From Verrucomicrobiia bacterium (GTDB taxonomy: Bacteria > Verrucomicrobiota > Verrucomicrobiia > Limisphaerales > JAEYXS01), in the NCBI GenBank assembly GCA_036405135.1, contig DASWYF010000013.1, positions 248,001 through 312,000 on the forward strand: a stretch of 64,000 nucleotides of DNA, given 5' to 3'. Of the stretch, positions 53,464 to 60,698 are shown one piece after another. How positions within the stretch are numbered: the first letter of the stretch is position 1; each line of letters begins with the position of its first letter. The notes beneath the pieces are model-generated. The model searched no databases. It was given only the letters and a program-made list of their open reading frames with translations, and was not told the origin of the DNA. Position numbers and translations under genes: made by a program.

Positions 53464-54099
53464 TCAGGCGGCGATGTCATAGCGTTGCATATCAAGGAAA
53501 CTGGAGGCATCGGCCAACGCTGCCCGCACGTTGCCCTTGGTGGCGTCGGCGATCTTGGAAGCGGTATCAGCAGGGATATTCCGTCGCATGAGCAATTGGG
53601 TCACTTCATCCAAGGCGGGTGCTTCGAAATGCCAGACTTTGAAGCGTGATTGATACTGCGATTGCAGTTCTTCAACGGGTTTGTTGGTCGTGCCGAGGAT
53701 GATCGTGCGGCGAGGCAGGTAGTCCAGAAAAGTGCGCATCTGATTGCAGGCGACGTCCGGAGTGCCATCCAGTTCATCGATGAGCTTCACAGAGAAGTCC
53801 CCGAACATGGGCAGGTGGTAGCGATCGTTCGTCCAGCGTCGCGCGACATCCACGGTCAGGCTGGAACCGTTGAGGTTTTCCACGCCGCCGGGATAAGGGG
53901 CGATGAGATAGGCAACTTGTTTGGCCAGTCCAGATTTTCCGATGCCGGGAGGACCGACGAAGAGGTGGCATTTCTCAAAAGGAAGCAGTTTGTCCGTAGC
54001 GGCGGGATCAGACTGATACTCTTTCACCTTATGGCCCATGATGTGGGCGATGCGGCGAGTGAGGCCAATCCAGTCATTGATATCAGAGGGTGGGTTCAT
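53464..54099 (-). CDS. AAA+ ATPase, clamp-loader or RuvB-like
   Basis: A 211-residue AAA+ module: Walker A GPPGIGKS at 49-56, Walker B VKLIDELD at 104-111, sensor 1 GTTN at 136-139, and a C-terminal helical lid (RNIPADTASKIADATKGNVR). It lacks the extra domains of clamp loaders. It could remodel or load a replication or recombination complex. It follows the recombinase gene by 13 bases. It is the best candidate for a replication-related enzyme in the window. Confidence 0.7.
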   Translation of the reverse strand: MNPPSDINDWIGLTRRIAHIMGHKVKEYQSDPAATDKLLPFEKCHLFVGPPGIGKSGLAKQVAYLIAPYPGGVENLNGSSLTVDVARRWTNDRYHLPMFGDFSVKLIDELDGTPDVACNQMRTFLDYLPRRTIILGTTNKPVEELQSQYQSRFKVWHFEAPALDEVTQLLMRRNIPADTASKIADATKGNVRAALADASSFLDMQRYDIAA

Positions 54100-54112
54100 A
54101 TACGTCTAAAAT

Positions 54113-54967
54113 TCAGTCGATATTCTGTTCATCGTTCAGAGGCTTCTTCTTCAGGACTTCGGCGGTGTGCTTGGACTCCAGCACCTTCTTCACATTGGCG
54201 GTCTGCCAGCCGCCGACTACGCCCGTCTTGGTGGGGACTTGGCGTTGGTTGAGCCAGGTGGCTACGCGGTTGTAATTGGCATTGGCTTCGGTCATGCGCT
54301 GGGCCATCTCACGGATCCAATATTGTTCGGTAGGATCGTCGGTGAGCTTGGTGCCCTTCGGCCATGCCATGATGGGTTTGCCTTCGCCATTCGTGCCGGT
54401 CTGGATCTTGGTGACCGAGCGGCCTTCGGCATCGACGGGACGGAAACCGTAGGGGATGGTGCCGATGACTTCGTTATCCTTGAATTTCTTGCTGAGACGG
54501 TCGGTGATGCGCGTGCGGATCATATCGCGCTCGAACTCGGCGAAGTGAGCGAGCAGGGCGAACATGAGACGACCGACTGGGCCGCCAGTGGAAACGGCAT
54601 CGCCACCGAGATCCACGATGTGCAAGGTGATCTTCCGTTCGTCCAGCCATTGAAGCAACTGGAGCATATCCGTGGCTTTGCGGCCCAAGCGATCGAGCTT
54701 GGCGACCACGAGATGCTTCACCGGTTCTGGCGTCAGGCCGAGCTGGGGCGAGAAGCCGTGTTCCAAGGCGGAGAGAATGGAGCGTCCGCCATCGCGATCG
54801 GCGAAAGCGATGCCGCCAGAGGTTTCTTCATCGAAGAATTCCAATGAGGTGTGGGACACCAGCCCTTTCAGCATCAGGTAATTGGCTAGCTTGGCTTCCT
54901 GCACGTCCAGCGAGCCTTCCTGATGGCCGGTGGAGACACGGCGATAGAGAGCAGCGTAATCTTTCAT
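54113..54967 (-). CDS. serine recombinase (possible integrase)
   Basis: A 284-residue enzyme. The catalytic domain has YRRVSTGHQ with nucleophile Ser12, KLDRLGRK at 90-97, and GRLMFALLAHFAEFERDMIR near 130-148. A recombinase domain follows (GTIPYGFRPVDAEG; YNRVATWLNQRQVPTKTGVVGGW in parts). It ends before the zinc-ribbon and coiled-coil domains of large serine integrases, so it is intermediate between resolvases and integrases. It may integrate the phage, invert DNA or resolve multimers. No attachment site was identified. Confidence 0.8.
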   Translation of the reverse strand: MKDYAALYRRVSTGHQEGSLDVQEAKLANYLMLKGLVSHTSLEFFDEETSGGIAFADRDGGRSILSALEHGFSPQLGLTPEPVKHLVVAKLDRLGRKATDMLQLLQWLDERKITLHIVDLGGDAVSTGGPVGRLMFALLAHFAEFERDMIRTRITDRLSKKFKDNEVIGTIPYGFRPVDAEGRSVTKIQTGTNGEGKPIMAWPKGTKLTDDPTEQYWIREMAQRMTEANANYNRVATWLNQRQVPTKTGVVGGWQTANVKKVLESKHTAEVLKKKPLNDEQNID

Positions 54968-54979
54968 AGTGGCAAAGGG

Positions 54980-55336
54980 TTAGAAGGTGACGGGTTCAAC
55001 CAAGATGTATTCGTAGGCACGGTGCAGGAGCAGGAGATTGCGGTCCTGCAACCATTGCTCCTCTTCTGCCGACAAAGGACGGTATTTGCGGATGGCTGCG
55101 GCGTAATGCTCGGATTGCACTTCGAAGAACAAGGCGTAGCCGTCTTCAGCGGTGTGCATCACGCGTTCCACGCGATCGTTCATGGCCACGCCTTCGCTCA
55201 AGCTGAAGATGAGGCGGCCATCGCCATCCGTGAAATTCGTGAGGTCACTGTCGGGATGGAAGCCGAGGCTGATGCCTTTTTCCCACAGGCGGTCAATGAT
55301 GGCCGCGGCCTCGAGATAGAGAGGAGTATTTTTCAT
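54980..55336 (-). CDS. hypothetical protein (118 aa)
   Basis: Not recognised. Acidic, alpha-beta, with LYLEAAAIIDRLWEKGISLG at the start and YEYILVEPVTF at the end. Co-oriented between the RadC-like and recombinase genes. Confidence 0.5.
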   Translation of the reverse strand: MKNTPLYLEAAAIIDRLWEKGISLGFHPDSDLTNFTDGDGRLIFSLSEGVAMNDRVERVMHTAEDGYALFFEVQSEHYAAAIRKYRPLSAEEEQWLQDRNLLLLHRAYEYILVEPVTF

Positions 55337-55357
55337 AGTTATTGGGGGTTGGATGAC

Positions 55358-55921
55358 TCAGCAATAGAAATGGCCCAGTTCACGAAGAGACTGGTAATAC
55401 CTTGGGTTGCTCTGGCACACACCGGTCTGGCCGAGCACGACGTGGTCCAGCACATCGATCTTCAAAAACTGTCCGCCGCGGATCAGATCCCGCGTGACTC
55501 GGATATCGGCATCGGACGGGGTGGGATCGCCGCTGGGGTGATTGTGCATGAGTACGATCGCGGAGGCGCAAATCGTGAGGGCGTTTTGAAAAACTTCACG
55601 CGGATGGACGAGCAAGGTGTCCAGCGTGCCCTGGCCGATGATGCAATGGCCGATGGCGCGGCGCCGTGTGTTCAGAAAGATCGCCATGAGGTTTTCCACC
55701 GTGGGGCGATAGAAAGGACTGGTGTTGATGAAATCGCGGCAATATTCCGCCGCTGCTTCCGGATTATCCAAAGAGACAGATGAAACCTTGGCCAGTTGCT
55801 GCCGGATCGGGATGAGGCCGTATTCGACCACGCTGTAAAAAGAAGCTGGCCGCTGAGGAATGATGACTTCTTTGGGGATGGTTGGAACGCTGTCCCAGAA
55901 AGAGAGGGTGTGTTGTGTCAT
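55358..55921 (-). CDS. RadC-like JAMM (MPN) protein
   Basis: A 187-residue protein. Residues 126-139 (HNHPSGDPTPSDAD) are the zinc-binding JAMM motif of RadC proteins, with Glu76 likely completing the site. Role of RadC is disputed; in mobile elements it often sits with recombination or antirestriction genes. The N-terminal helix-hairpin-helix of chromosomal RadC is absent. Start set at MTQHTLS; an inverted repeat lies upstream. Confidence 0.75.
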   Translation of the reverse strand: MTQHTLSFWDSVPTIPKEVIIPQRPASFYSVVEYGLIPIRQQLAKVSSVSLDNPEAAAEYCRDFINTSPFYRPTVENLMAIFLNTRRRAIGHCIIGQGTLDTLLVHPREVFQNALTICASAIVLMHNHPSGDPTPSDADIRVTRDLIRGGQFLKIDVLDHVVLGQTGVCQSNPRYYQSLRELGHFYC

Positions 55922-55938
55922 GGGAAGAAAAGCGGAAT

Positions 55939-56005
55939 GCCCGGCCGGGAACGCCAAGGAGGTGGGCCAGAGGATGGCCACTGAAGAAACGTTTCCCGAC
56001 CGGGC
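55939..56005. repeat. long imperfect inverted repeat with nested hairpin
   Basis: Left arm GCCCGGCCGGGAACG (55939-55953) pairs with right arm CGTTTCCCGACCGGGC (55990-56005), one mismatch and one gap. A GGCCA...TGGCC stem is nested inside. It precedes the RadC-like gene on the minus strand. It may be a structured leader, a terminator or a protein site. Confidence 0.55.
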
Positions 56006-56025
56006 AAAAGTGTTAGGTTGTAACT

Positions 56026-56208
56026 ATGCCTCAGAAAAAGCAGACGGCGATGAAGAAATTACCGGATGGATACCAGTCCAGTTCGGAGTTGATCAATGGC
56101 GTGATGACGCTGGTAGGGCGGCGTCCAGACAAGGTGCCACCGATCTACATCGCCACCAAGGATGGATGGGAGGAGTATTATCCGCCCAAGAAAAAAGGGT
56201 GGAGTTAA
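56026..56208 (+). CDS. small plus-strand protein (60 aa) within minus-strand region
   Basis: Lys-rich, with IYIATKDGWEEYYPPKKKGWS at its end. The composition looks like a real protein, but no clear ribosome site precedes the ATG. It is the only plausible plus-strand gene in this stretch and overlaps the neighbour's end by four bases. Unknown function. Confidence 0.4.
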   Translation: MPQKKQTAMKKLPDGYQSSSELINGVMTLVGRRPDKVPPIYIATKDGWEEYYPPKKKGWS

Positions 56209-56519
56209 CGCCGTGTGCGCTGGACCTGTATTATGAGATCCATGGCCGCGTGAAAGTCCGCACCTGTCAAATTGCATTGGGCGATGAGGATGGCATCGCC
56301 TGACTTGCCGATGAGCAGGGCACGGAGGAGGTCGTCAACGGGATCTGGCTGACGCTCGCCGTTCACGTCCACAGCGATGCACAGATCCATGAAGTCCTCG
56401 CCACCCGTGCCGAGGTTAAACTCTTTCCAGAGGTAATAGCGTACGGCATCACTCGGCAGTCCGTTGAAGCCGGTAGTGATGGTATTTCCAGAACGGAAAT
56501 GGGCTTTGATGGTCAGCAT
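56205..56519 (-). CDS. hypothetical protein (104 aa)
   Basis: Not recognised. Alpha-beta, acidic middle (FMDLCIAVDVNGERQPDPVDD) and helical C-terminus. Tail-to-tail with the small plus-strand frame. Confidence 0.5.
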   Translation of the reverse strand: MLTIKAHFRSGNTITTGFNGLPSDAVRYYLWKEFNLGTGGEDFMDLCIAVDVNGERQPDPVDDLLRALLIGKSGDAILIAQCNLTGADFHAAMDLIIQVQRTRR

Positions 56520-56533
56520 AGCCTGGTCAGAAG

Positions 56534-57106
56534 TTAGAGGGTTGGTGTCGATTGGCCCACACTATTCGGAACGGCGATCCAATCGCCGGTGTAAGTGTAA
56601 TAGCCTTCTTGGTGTTTGATCTCTTCCTCCAGTTCCCATTGAGTCCAGAAGCCGTCATTATCTTCAAAGGCTTCATCGAGATCCTTGTTGCCACGCTCGC
56701 GGGCGATCTGTTCAGCGGCTTCCTTGGTAGCGGCGTATTGCTCGCCGCTGCCAAACATCCAGCCTTCATTCATACCCATGCCGGTGATGTCGCACTTGCG
56801 GGCGTAGCGTCCGCCTTCGGCCTCGGCGAGAGCGATGCGGGCGTCTTTCAGCCAGGCAGAGAGGATTTGATCGCCTTCCTGATTGGCCAGTTCCACCCGC
56901 AAGATCGCTTCCTTCAAACGCTGATACATCAGCGGCGCGGCCGCCATCATGGAGGCATCTGCGAAGGTGTCGCCATGCTTCTCAGCATTGGTGAAGACAT
57001 AGGCATTGCGCAGGCTGGCCAGCGTGGTGTCTTCACTGACCAACTGGTCGGTGCCACGCAAGGCGTACCATTGTCCGCCGGTGATATTGGGAGGGTTCGG
57101 GTTCAT
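56534..57106 (-). CDS. hypothetical protein (190 aa)
   Basis: Not recognised. Starts at MNPNPPNITGGQWYALRG, since upstream codons read through a hairpin region. Helical middle, then an acidic C-terminus with DNDGFWTQWELEEEIKHQ. Soluble. Confidence 0.5.
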   Translation of the reverse strand: MNPNPPNITGGQWYALRGTDQLVSEDTTLASLRNAYVFTNAEKHGDTFADASMMAAAPLMYQRLKEAILRVELANQEGDQILSAWLKDARIALAEAEGGRYARKCDITGMGMNEGWMFGSGEQYAATKEAAEQIARERGNKDLDEAFEDNDGFWTQWELEEEIKHQEGYYTYTGDWIAVPNSVGQSTPTL

Positions 57107-57173
57107 AAATTTTTGTGTAACGAAGGCAACCCAGAGGGAGAGGCTGGGCTGCTTTCGATACGCAAAGAGGAAA

Positions 57174-57222
57174 TGCCGCCGCAGATGCGCTAGAACAGCT
57201 AACGCACCGGCGGCGGCAACGG
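57174..57222. other. GC-rich stem-loop in intergenic gap
   Basis: GCCGCCG and CGGCGGC arms enclose a smaller GCG...CGC stem in the 123-bp gap between two minus-strand genes. It could slow or end transcription; no T-run on the minus strand. Confidence 0.4.
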
Positions 57223-57229
57223 AACCCAA

Positions 57230-58570
57230 TTAAATGTGTGCCGGCTGCGCAGACCCTGCGACCAGCACACCTGAATGATAACCGACCTGACGAAGCATGC
57301 GCTTCCAGGCCGGGACAGTTTCGATGTGTGTTTCCACCACTACTTGTCGAATCGGCTCCGATTCGGGTGGAGCTGGCGGTGGAACGATTTCGAGTGGCGC
57401 TGCAGGAGATGAAACCTCGTCGGTAATGGCCTCGATCGTGCCGTCCATCGTTTCTACCGATGGATCGGTGGTGCCTTCCGGTGACATGAGAGCGGCCGCA
57501 ATCTCCTCGGTGAGCAATTGGCCGATGGTGTGAGCGTGATATTCCTCGCGGTGGCAGCGTTCGGTGAGGATCTCCATGATGGCCATCGTCACGTCTTGCG
57601 GATCGGGCACGCCTGCATCGGTGGCCGCCTTCAAAAGACGTTCATCCAGATGCTGCTGGGCGAGCATGAATTTTTCCTCGGCCTCAGCGTGCAAACCTTC
57701 AGGGAAAGCGGTCAGTGCGTTCAGAAGTCGCTGCCAACCCTGCTTGAGCCGTTTGGAATCGGCATCCTTGCCGGTGATGGCGATAAGCTTTTCACTCACC
57801 TCCTTGATCTTGGGAGCCATGGCTGCTTTGGCATTCTCCACGTCTTGCATGAAGTGGTCCCAGCATTGATTGACACCTGCGACGGTCATCTCGTCCGTGA
57901 AGAGAGGGAAACCGTGGGTGGACGGGATGAATGGATTTTCATTGGCGAAAGCCACCACCTCGGACCAAGGCACGACGCCAAACTCATCTTGTGACAACGT
58001 GACGACGATGCCTTTGTTTTCGCTGGCCCATGCCACGGGAGAAGATCCACCGCCGATGCCGATGATGGAGTAAGCGGTCCGAACGGCATCCTTGCCCTCG
58101 GCAGCGGCCTCGAGGAGAGAAAAATGTAGATGATGATTTTGCACCGATGTGAGGCAGGTGCAGATGGCCGCGTATTTGACCTCATCCGGCAACGTGCGCT
58201 CGATGTGCGGCAGTTTGCCCGTGCCCAGTTTTTCAGCGATCGGTACCGGAGTGGAAACCGTGGGTGTTTCGGCGGTGGTGGTGGCCGTGCTGTTCGTCTT
58301 GAACTGAGGCAACCAGGTGCCGAGAAGCTGCTGCACATCGCCACCTTGGCTGTGATAGTGCAGGGTGAAATCGCGCAGGGCCTTCTCGGGATCGGAGAAA
58401 GTGACGCCTTCGCGATTGGCGAGGAACAGAAACATGTTCAACGACAATGCCGGCTGGACGTGTTCCTGCTTCGCCTTTTTCTTGGAAGCCGGTTTGACCG
58501 GTTCCGCCGGTGCAGATGCTGACGATGGCGTAGAAGCCGTGCCAGTCTGGCTAAGAGGGTTGAAGCGCAT
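57230..58570 (-). CDS. hypothetical protein (446 aa)
   Basis: Largest unknown on this arm. Low-complexity N-terminus rich in Ser, Ala, Pro and Lys, folded middle with MFLFLANREGVTFSDPEKALRD near 45 and AVRTAYSIIGIGGGSSPVAWA near 165, helical region at about 240-330, and a proline-rich C-terminus (LEIVPPPAPPESEPIRQV). No enzyme motif. Perhaps a DNA-binding or scaffold-type early protein. Confidence 0.5.
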   Translation of the reverse strand: MRFNPLSQTGTASTPSSASAPAEPVKPASKKKAKQEHVQPALSLNMFLFLANREGVTFSDPEKALRDFTLHYHSQGGDVQQLLGTWLPQFKTNSTATTTAETPTVSTPVPIAEKLGTGKLPHIERTLPDEVKYAAICTCLTSVQNHHLHFSLLEAAAEGKDAVRTAYSIIGIGGGSSPVAWASENKGIVVTLSQDEFGVVPWSEVVAFANENPFIPSTHGFPLFTDEMTVAGVNQCWDHFMQDVENAKAAMAPKIKEVSEKLIAITGKDADSKRLKQGWQRLLNALTAFPEGLHAEAEEKFMLAQQHLDERLLKAATDAGVPDPQDVTMAIMEILTERCHREEYHAHTIGQLLTEEIAAALMSPEGTTDPSVETMDGTIEAITDEVSSPAAPLEIVPPPAPPESEPIRQVVVETHIETVPAWKRMLRQVGYHSGVLVAGSAQPAHI

Positions 58571-58632
58571 AATGGTTTAGGTGGAGGAATCTCCTCCATT
58601 CAATGCCGGCGGAAGTGCCGACACTGAAGGGA

Positions 58633-58657
58633 GGAGGCGGCGATGTCTGCCGCCTCC
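58633..58657. other. intergenic stem-loop
   Basis: 9-bp stem GGAGGCGGC with GCCGCCTCC, loop GATGTCT, between the 58-residue and 446-residue genes. The T-rich side is on the plus strand. Confidence 0.5.
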
Positions 58658-58678
58658 GGTTTTCTCGCGTAGAAGCGA

Positions 58679-58855
58679 TTACGGCTTGATGTAAGCATTC
58701 AGGCCGATGGTGACGGGCTTGCCGTCCACAACAGCCTGACTGACGATGTTGCCGTGCGTGCTGGCCACCACGAGCGTCTTTTTGGATGCGCTGAGGGTGG
58801 GGGTTTGTAACGGAATGGTGATGACCAAGTTTTTGCCTTCGACTTTTGCCTGCAT
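58679..58855 (-). CDS. small hypothetical protein (58 aa)
   Basis: Starts MQAKVEGKNLVITIPLQTPT and is a compact beta-rich protein. The initiating ATG is preceded by GGAAAAAAC. Not recognised; in phages such small proteins often bind DNA or single-strand regions, but nothing here proves it. Confidence 0.5.
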   Translation of the reverse strand: MQAKVEGKNLVITIPLQTPTLSASKKTLVVASTHGNIVSQAVVDGKPVTIGLNAYIKP

Positions 58856-58911
58856 GTTTTTCCTTTTTTCGTTTCCTCCGCTGACACCATGCCAGCGGAA
58901 AAGTGGTGTGT

Positions 58912-59007
58912 TTAGCTGAGGGCCAGCCAAAACAAAATTGCGACGGCCAGACACATAGCGAGGGTTTCAATCCAAGTGTCCGGCTCATGGGTGCTGGGCG
59001 TTTTCAT
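58912..59007 (-). CDS. tiny membrane protein (31 aa)
   Basis: Short frame starting MKTPSTHEPDTWIETL and ending in one hydrophobic helix (AMCLAVAILFWLALS). A purine-rich GGAAATGATC lies 5-10 bases upstream. Strong amphipathic-to-hydrophobic pattern suggests a real membrane peptide; it might be a small regulator or a toxin-like peptide. Confidence 0.4.
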   Translation of the reverse strand: MKTPSTHEPDTWIETLAMCLAVAILFWLALS

Positions 59008-59116
59008 AGTGATCATTTCCGGGGAAATCCGAGAAAGCGTTTCTGCGGATCTCGGCTATGCGCCTTTCTGAAAAATTCCCGAGGTGCGGGCCGTAAGGGG
59101 GAAAAAGAAAACAAAA

Positions 59117-59150
59117 AAAGCCCCGACCACAGTGAAGTGGCCGGGGCTTT
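59117..59150. terminator. bidirectional intrinsic terminator
   Basis: AAAGCCCCG-A-CCAC pairs with GTGG-C-CGGGGCTTT; A-run on one side, T-run on the other. Works in principle on both strands. Confidence 0.75.
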
Positions 59151-59242
59151 TTAGCGGTTATTTGTTTACGGTCGCGGTCGTATCGTCACCTCCAGTTGAG
59201 GGTTCAACGGATGCTGCCAACGCAGATGTCCGCACAAATGGA

Positions 59243-59277
59243 AAAACCCCGGTCGTCACAAGGACGACCGGGGTTTT
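59243..59277 (-). terminator. intrinsic terminator after the 262-residue gene
   Basis: 15-bp stem AAAACCCCGGTCGTC with GACGACCGGGGTTTT around ACAAG. It lies 18 bases after the stop of the minus-strand gene and, with the hairpin at 59117, separates it from the genes to its left. Confidence 0.8.
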
Positions 59278-59294
59278 CTTGAATGGTTTTACGA

Positions 59295-60083
59295 CTAGGT
59301 TTTAGCCGTGAGGACTTGCACTTGCGGCGTGTGCAAGGCGTGATACCACGAAGTGATTTTGTCATCATCGAAACGACGTTCGGGCTTGTCGCCTTCCGTC
59401 ATATTATTTTCGATGGCATCGGCGGCGTCTTTCAGGCCGATGTGGAACTCCTTGGCCTTGTCCTCATCTTTGATGTAGGTCATCTCCGCCGTCACCACAG
59501 CGAGCAGTGCCGTGTGGTGGCCGTGCGCGAGAACTTCCTGTATCAGTTCGATGGCCTTTGCCTCGTCCATTTTCTTGGGGCCTTTCAAGCCTTCCAAGAT
59601 TTCCTTGAGCTTTTTCGCGGCCGTATGACCGCGCAGGTGCAGGTGGTTCGCCGCTTCGGCAATGGCCTTGTGCGTGAGATCGCCACCGACCTTGTTCGTG
59701 ATACTGGCGGCGATTTCTAAGCACTGAGCGGAGCAAAGGTCATAGTCCGCTTCCGTGATAAGACCGCCCTTCACGAAGCAATCGAAAGCCACACTGCAAG
59801 AAAGCGCGTGCGGGTTCGGCTTGGATTTCGTGAGGAATTCCCAGTATGCCGACAGGGACGTGTTACGTGCCACGGCCTGCTTGAGCTTCATTTCTTCCAG
59901 TTTCTCGCCGATGACGGCGAGCAACTTGCCAGTTTCCGGGAAAGCCGATTTGTGCCGTTCAGTGGCAGTCTTCGAGTCTTTCTCGATGTCGGCGGCCTTG
60001 CCTGCTTCCGCAGTCAAGAGGTCGATCGTGAGGCTCCGCAGGTGTGCGGCAGTAAGGATTACTTTGGATTCCGTTGTTTTCAC
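59295..60083 (-). CDS. hypothetical helical protein (262 aa)
   Basis: Not recognised. Lysine-, alanine- and glutamate-rich helices, e.g. AEAGKAADIEKDSKTATERH near residue 27 and TAAKKLKEILEGLKGPKKMD near 160-180. Own terminator pair downstream suggests an independent, perhaps abundant, transcript. Confidence 0.5.
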   Translation of the reverse strand: MKTTESKVILTAAHLRSLTIDLLTAEAGKAADIEKDSKTATERHKSAFPETGKLLAVIGEKLEEMKLKQAVARNTSLSAYWEFLTKSKPNPHALSCSVAFDCFVKGGLITEADYDLCSAQCLEIAASITNKVGGDLTHKAIAEAANHLHLRGHTAAKKLKEILEGLKGPKKMDEAKAIELIQEVLAHGHHTALLAVVTAEMTYIKDEDKAKEFHIGLKDAADAIENNMTEGDKPERRFDDDKITSWYHALHTPQVQVLTAKT

Positions 60084-60640
60084 TGTATTTTCGGGTGGGC
60101 TTTAACCCGCGCCCTTGGATTTGCAGCTTAATGCCGCAAACTTGCCGCCGGGAGGAATCATCCCGGCAAATTCGCATTTTGCTTTTCTCGCACCACTCCG
60201 ACTCGGAGCGGCCATCAGCTTCGCACTTGCGCCATTTCTGGCGTGCGCTGCTGGCGACCGCCCCGTTCGGGGTTGGTGCGGGACTCGGCAAAACGGACGT
60301 CATACAAACGTCCACGTCCGGGCAATACTGGAAACCCTTTTCAGAAGGATTGGGTGATTGCCCGGAGGTGGAGGCTAGCAGGATCGTGGCGTCTAAAAGA
60401 AAGAGACGCCGGCAGATTGGTGCGGCCTTGCGCCGCGCTTGGCATCCTCCCCGGACGCGCAACGCGCCCGCATGGCCGCACCGCTCTACTATTAACTACT
60501 CCCGCCGCGCAGACCCTACGCACACCGCCCGCGCTCCGACTCGGAGCGCAGGACGCGCCGCAAGGCCGCCCAGCTCTACATAATGAACTGCGCCGCGTGC
60601 GCAGACCCTCGCCCGCTGGCCTTCACCAATGAGGGCAAAC
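60084..60640. other. GC-rich region without a supported gene
   Basis: No convincing coding frame. It contains two CTCCGACTCGGAG palindromes (near 60195 and 60535) and the direct repeat pair at 60453-60609. Could be a noncoding RNA, a partition-like site or acquired DNA. Composition is visibly more GC-rich than the region beyond 62.3 kb. Confidence 0.5.
60453..60609. repeat. two imperfect direct repeats (~60 bp) spaced 98 bp
   Basis: Copy 1 (60453-60517) and copy 2 (60551-60609) share ordered blocks: GGACGCG, GGCCGC, GCTCTAC, CGCCGC-type, CAGACCCT. Confidence 0.55.
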
Positions 60641-60669
60641 AAAAAGGGCGGGAGCCGAAGCCCCCGCCC
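60641..60669 (-). terminator. intrinsic terminator of the sigma-like gene
   Basis: On the minus strand: stem GGGCGGGGGC with GCTCCCGCCC, TTCG loop, then TTTTT. Located 30 bases after the stop codon. Confidence 0.8.
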
Positions 60670-60698
60670 AATACCGCGCCCGCCGCGCTGGCTGGCCT

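Noticed and set aside
55939-56020. Integron attC-like site (inverted repeat followed by GTTAGGT)
   Set aside because: No matching RYYYAAC end and no integron integrase in the window.
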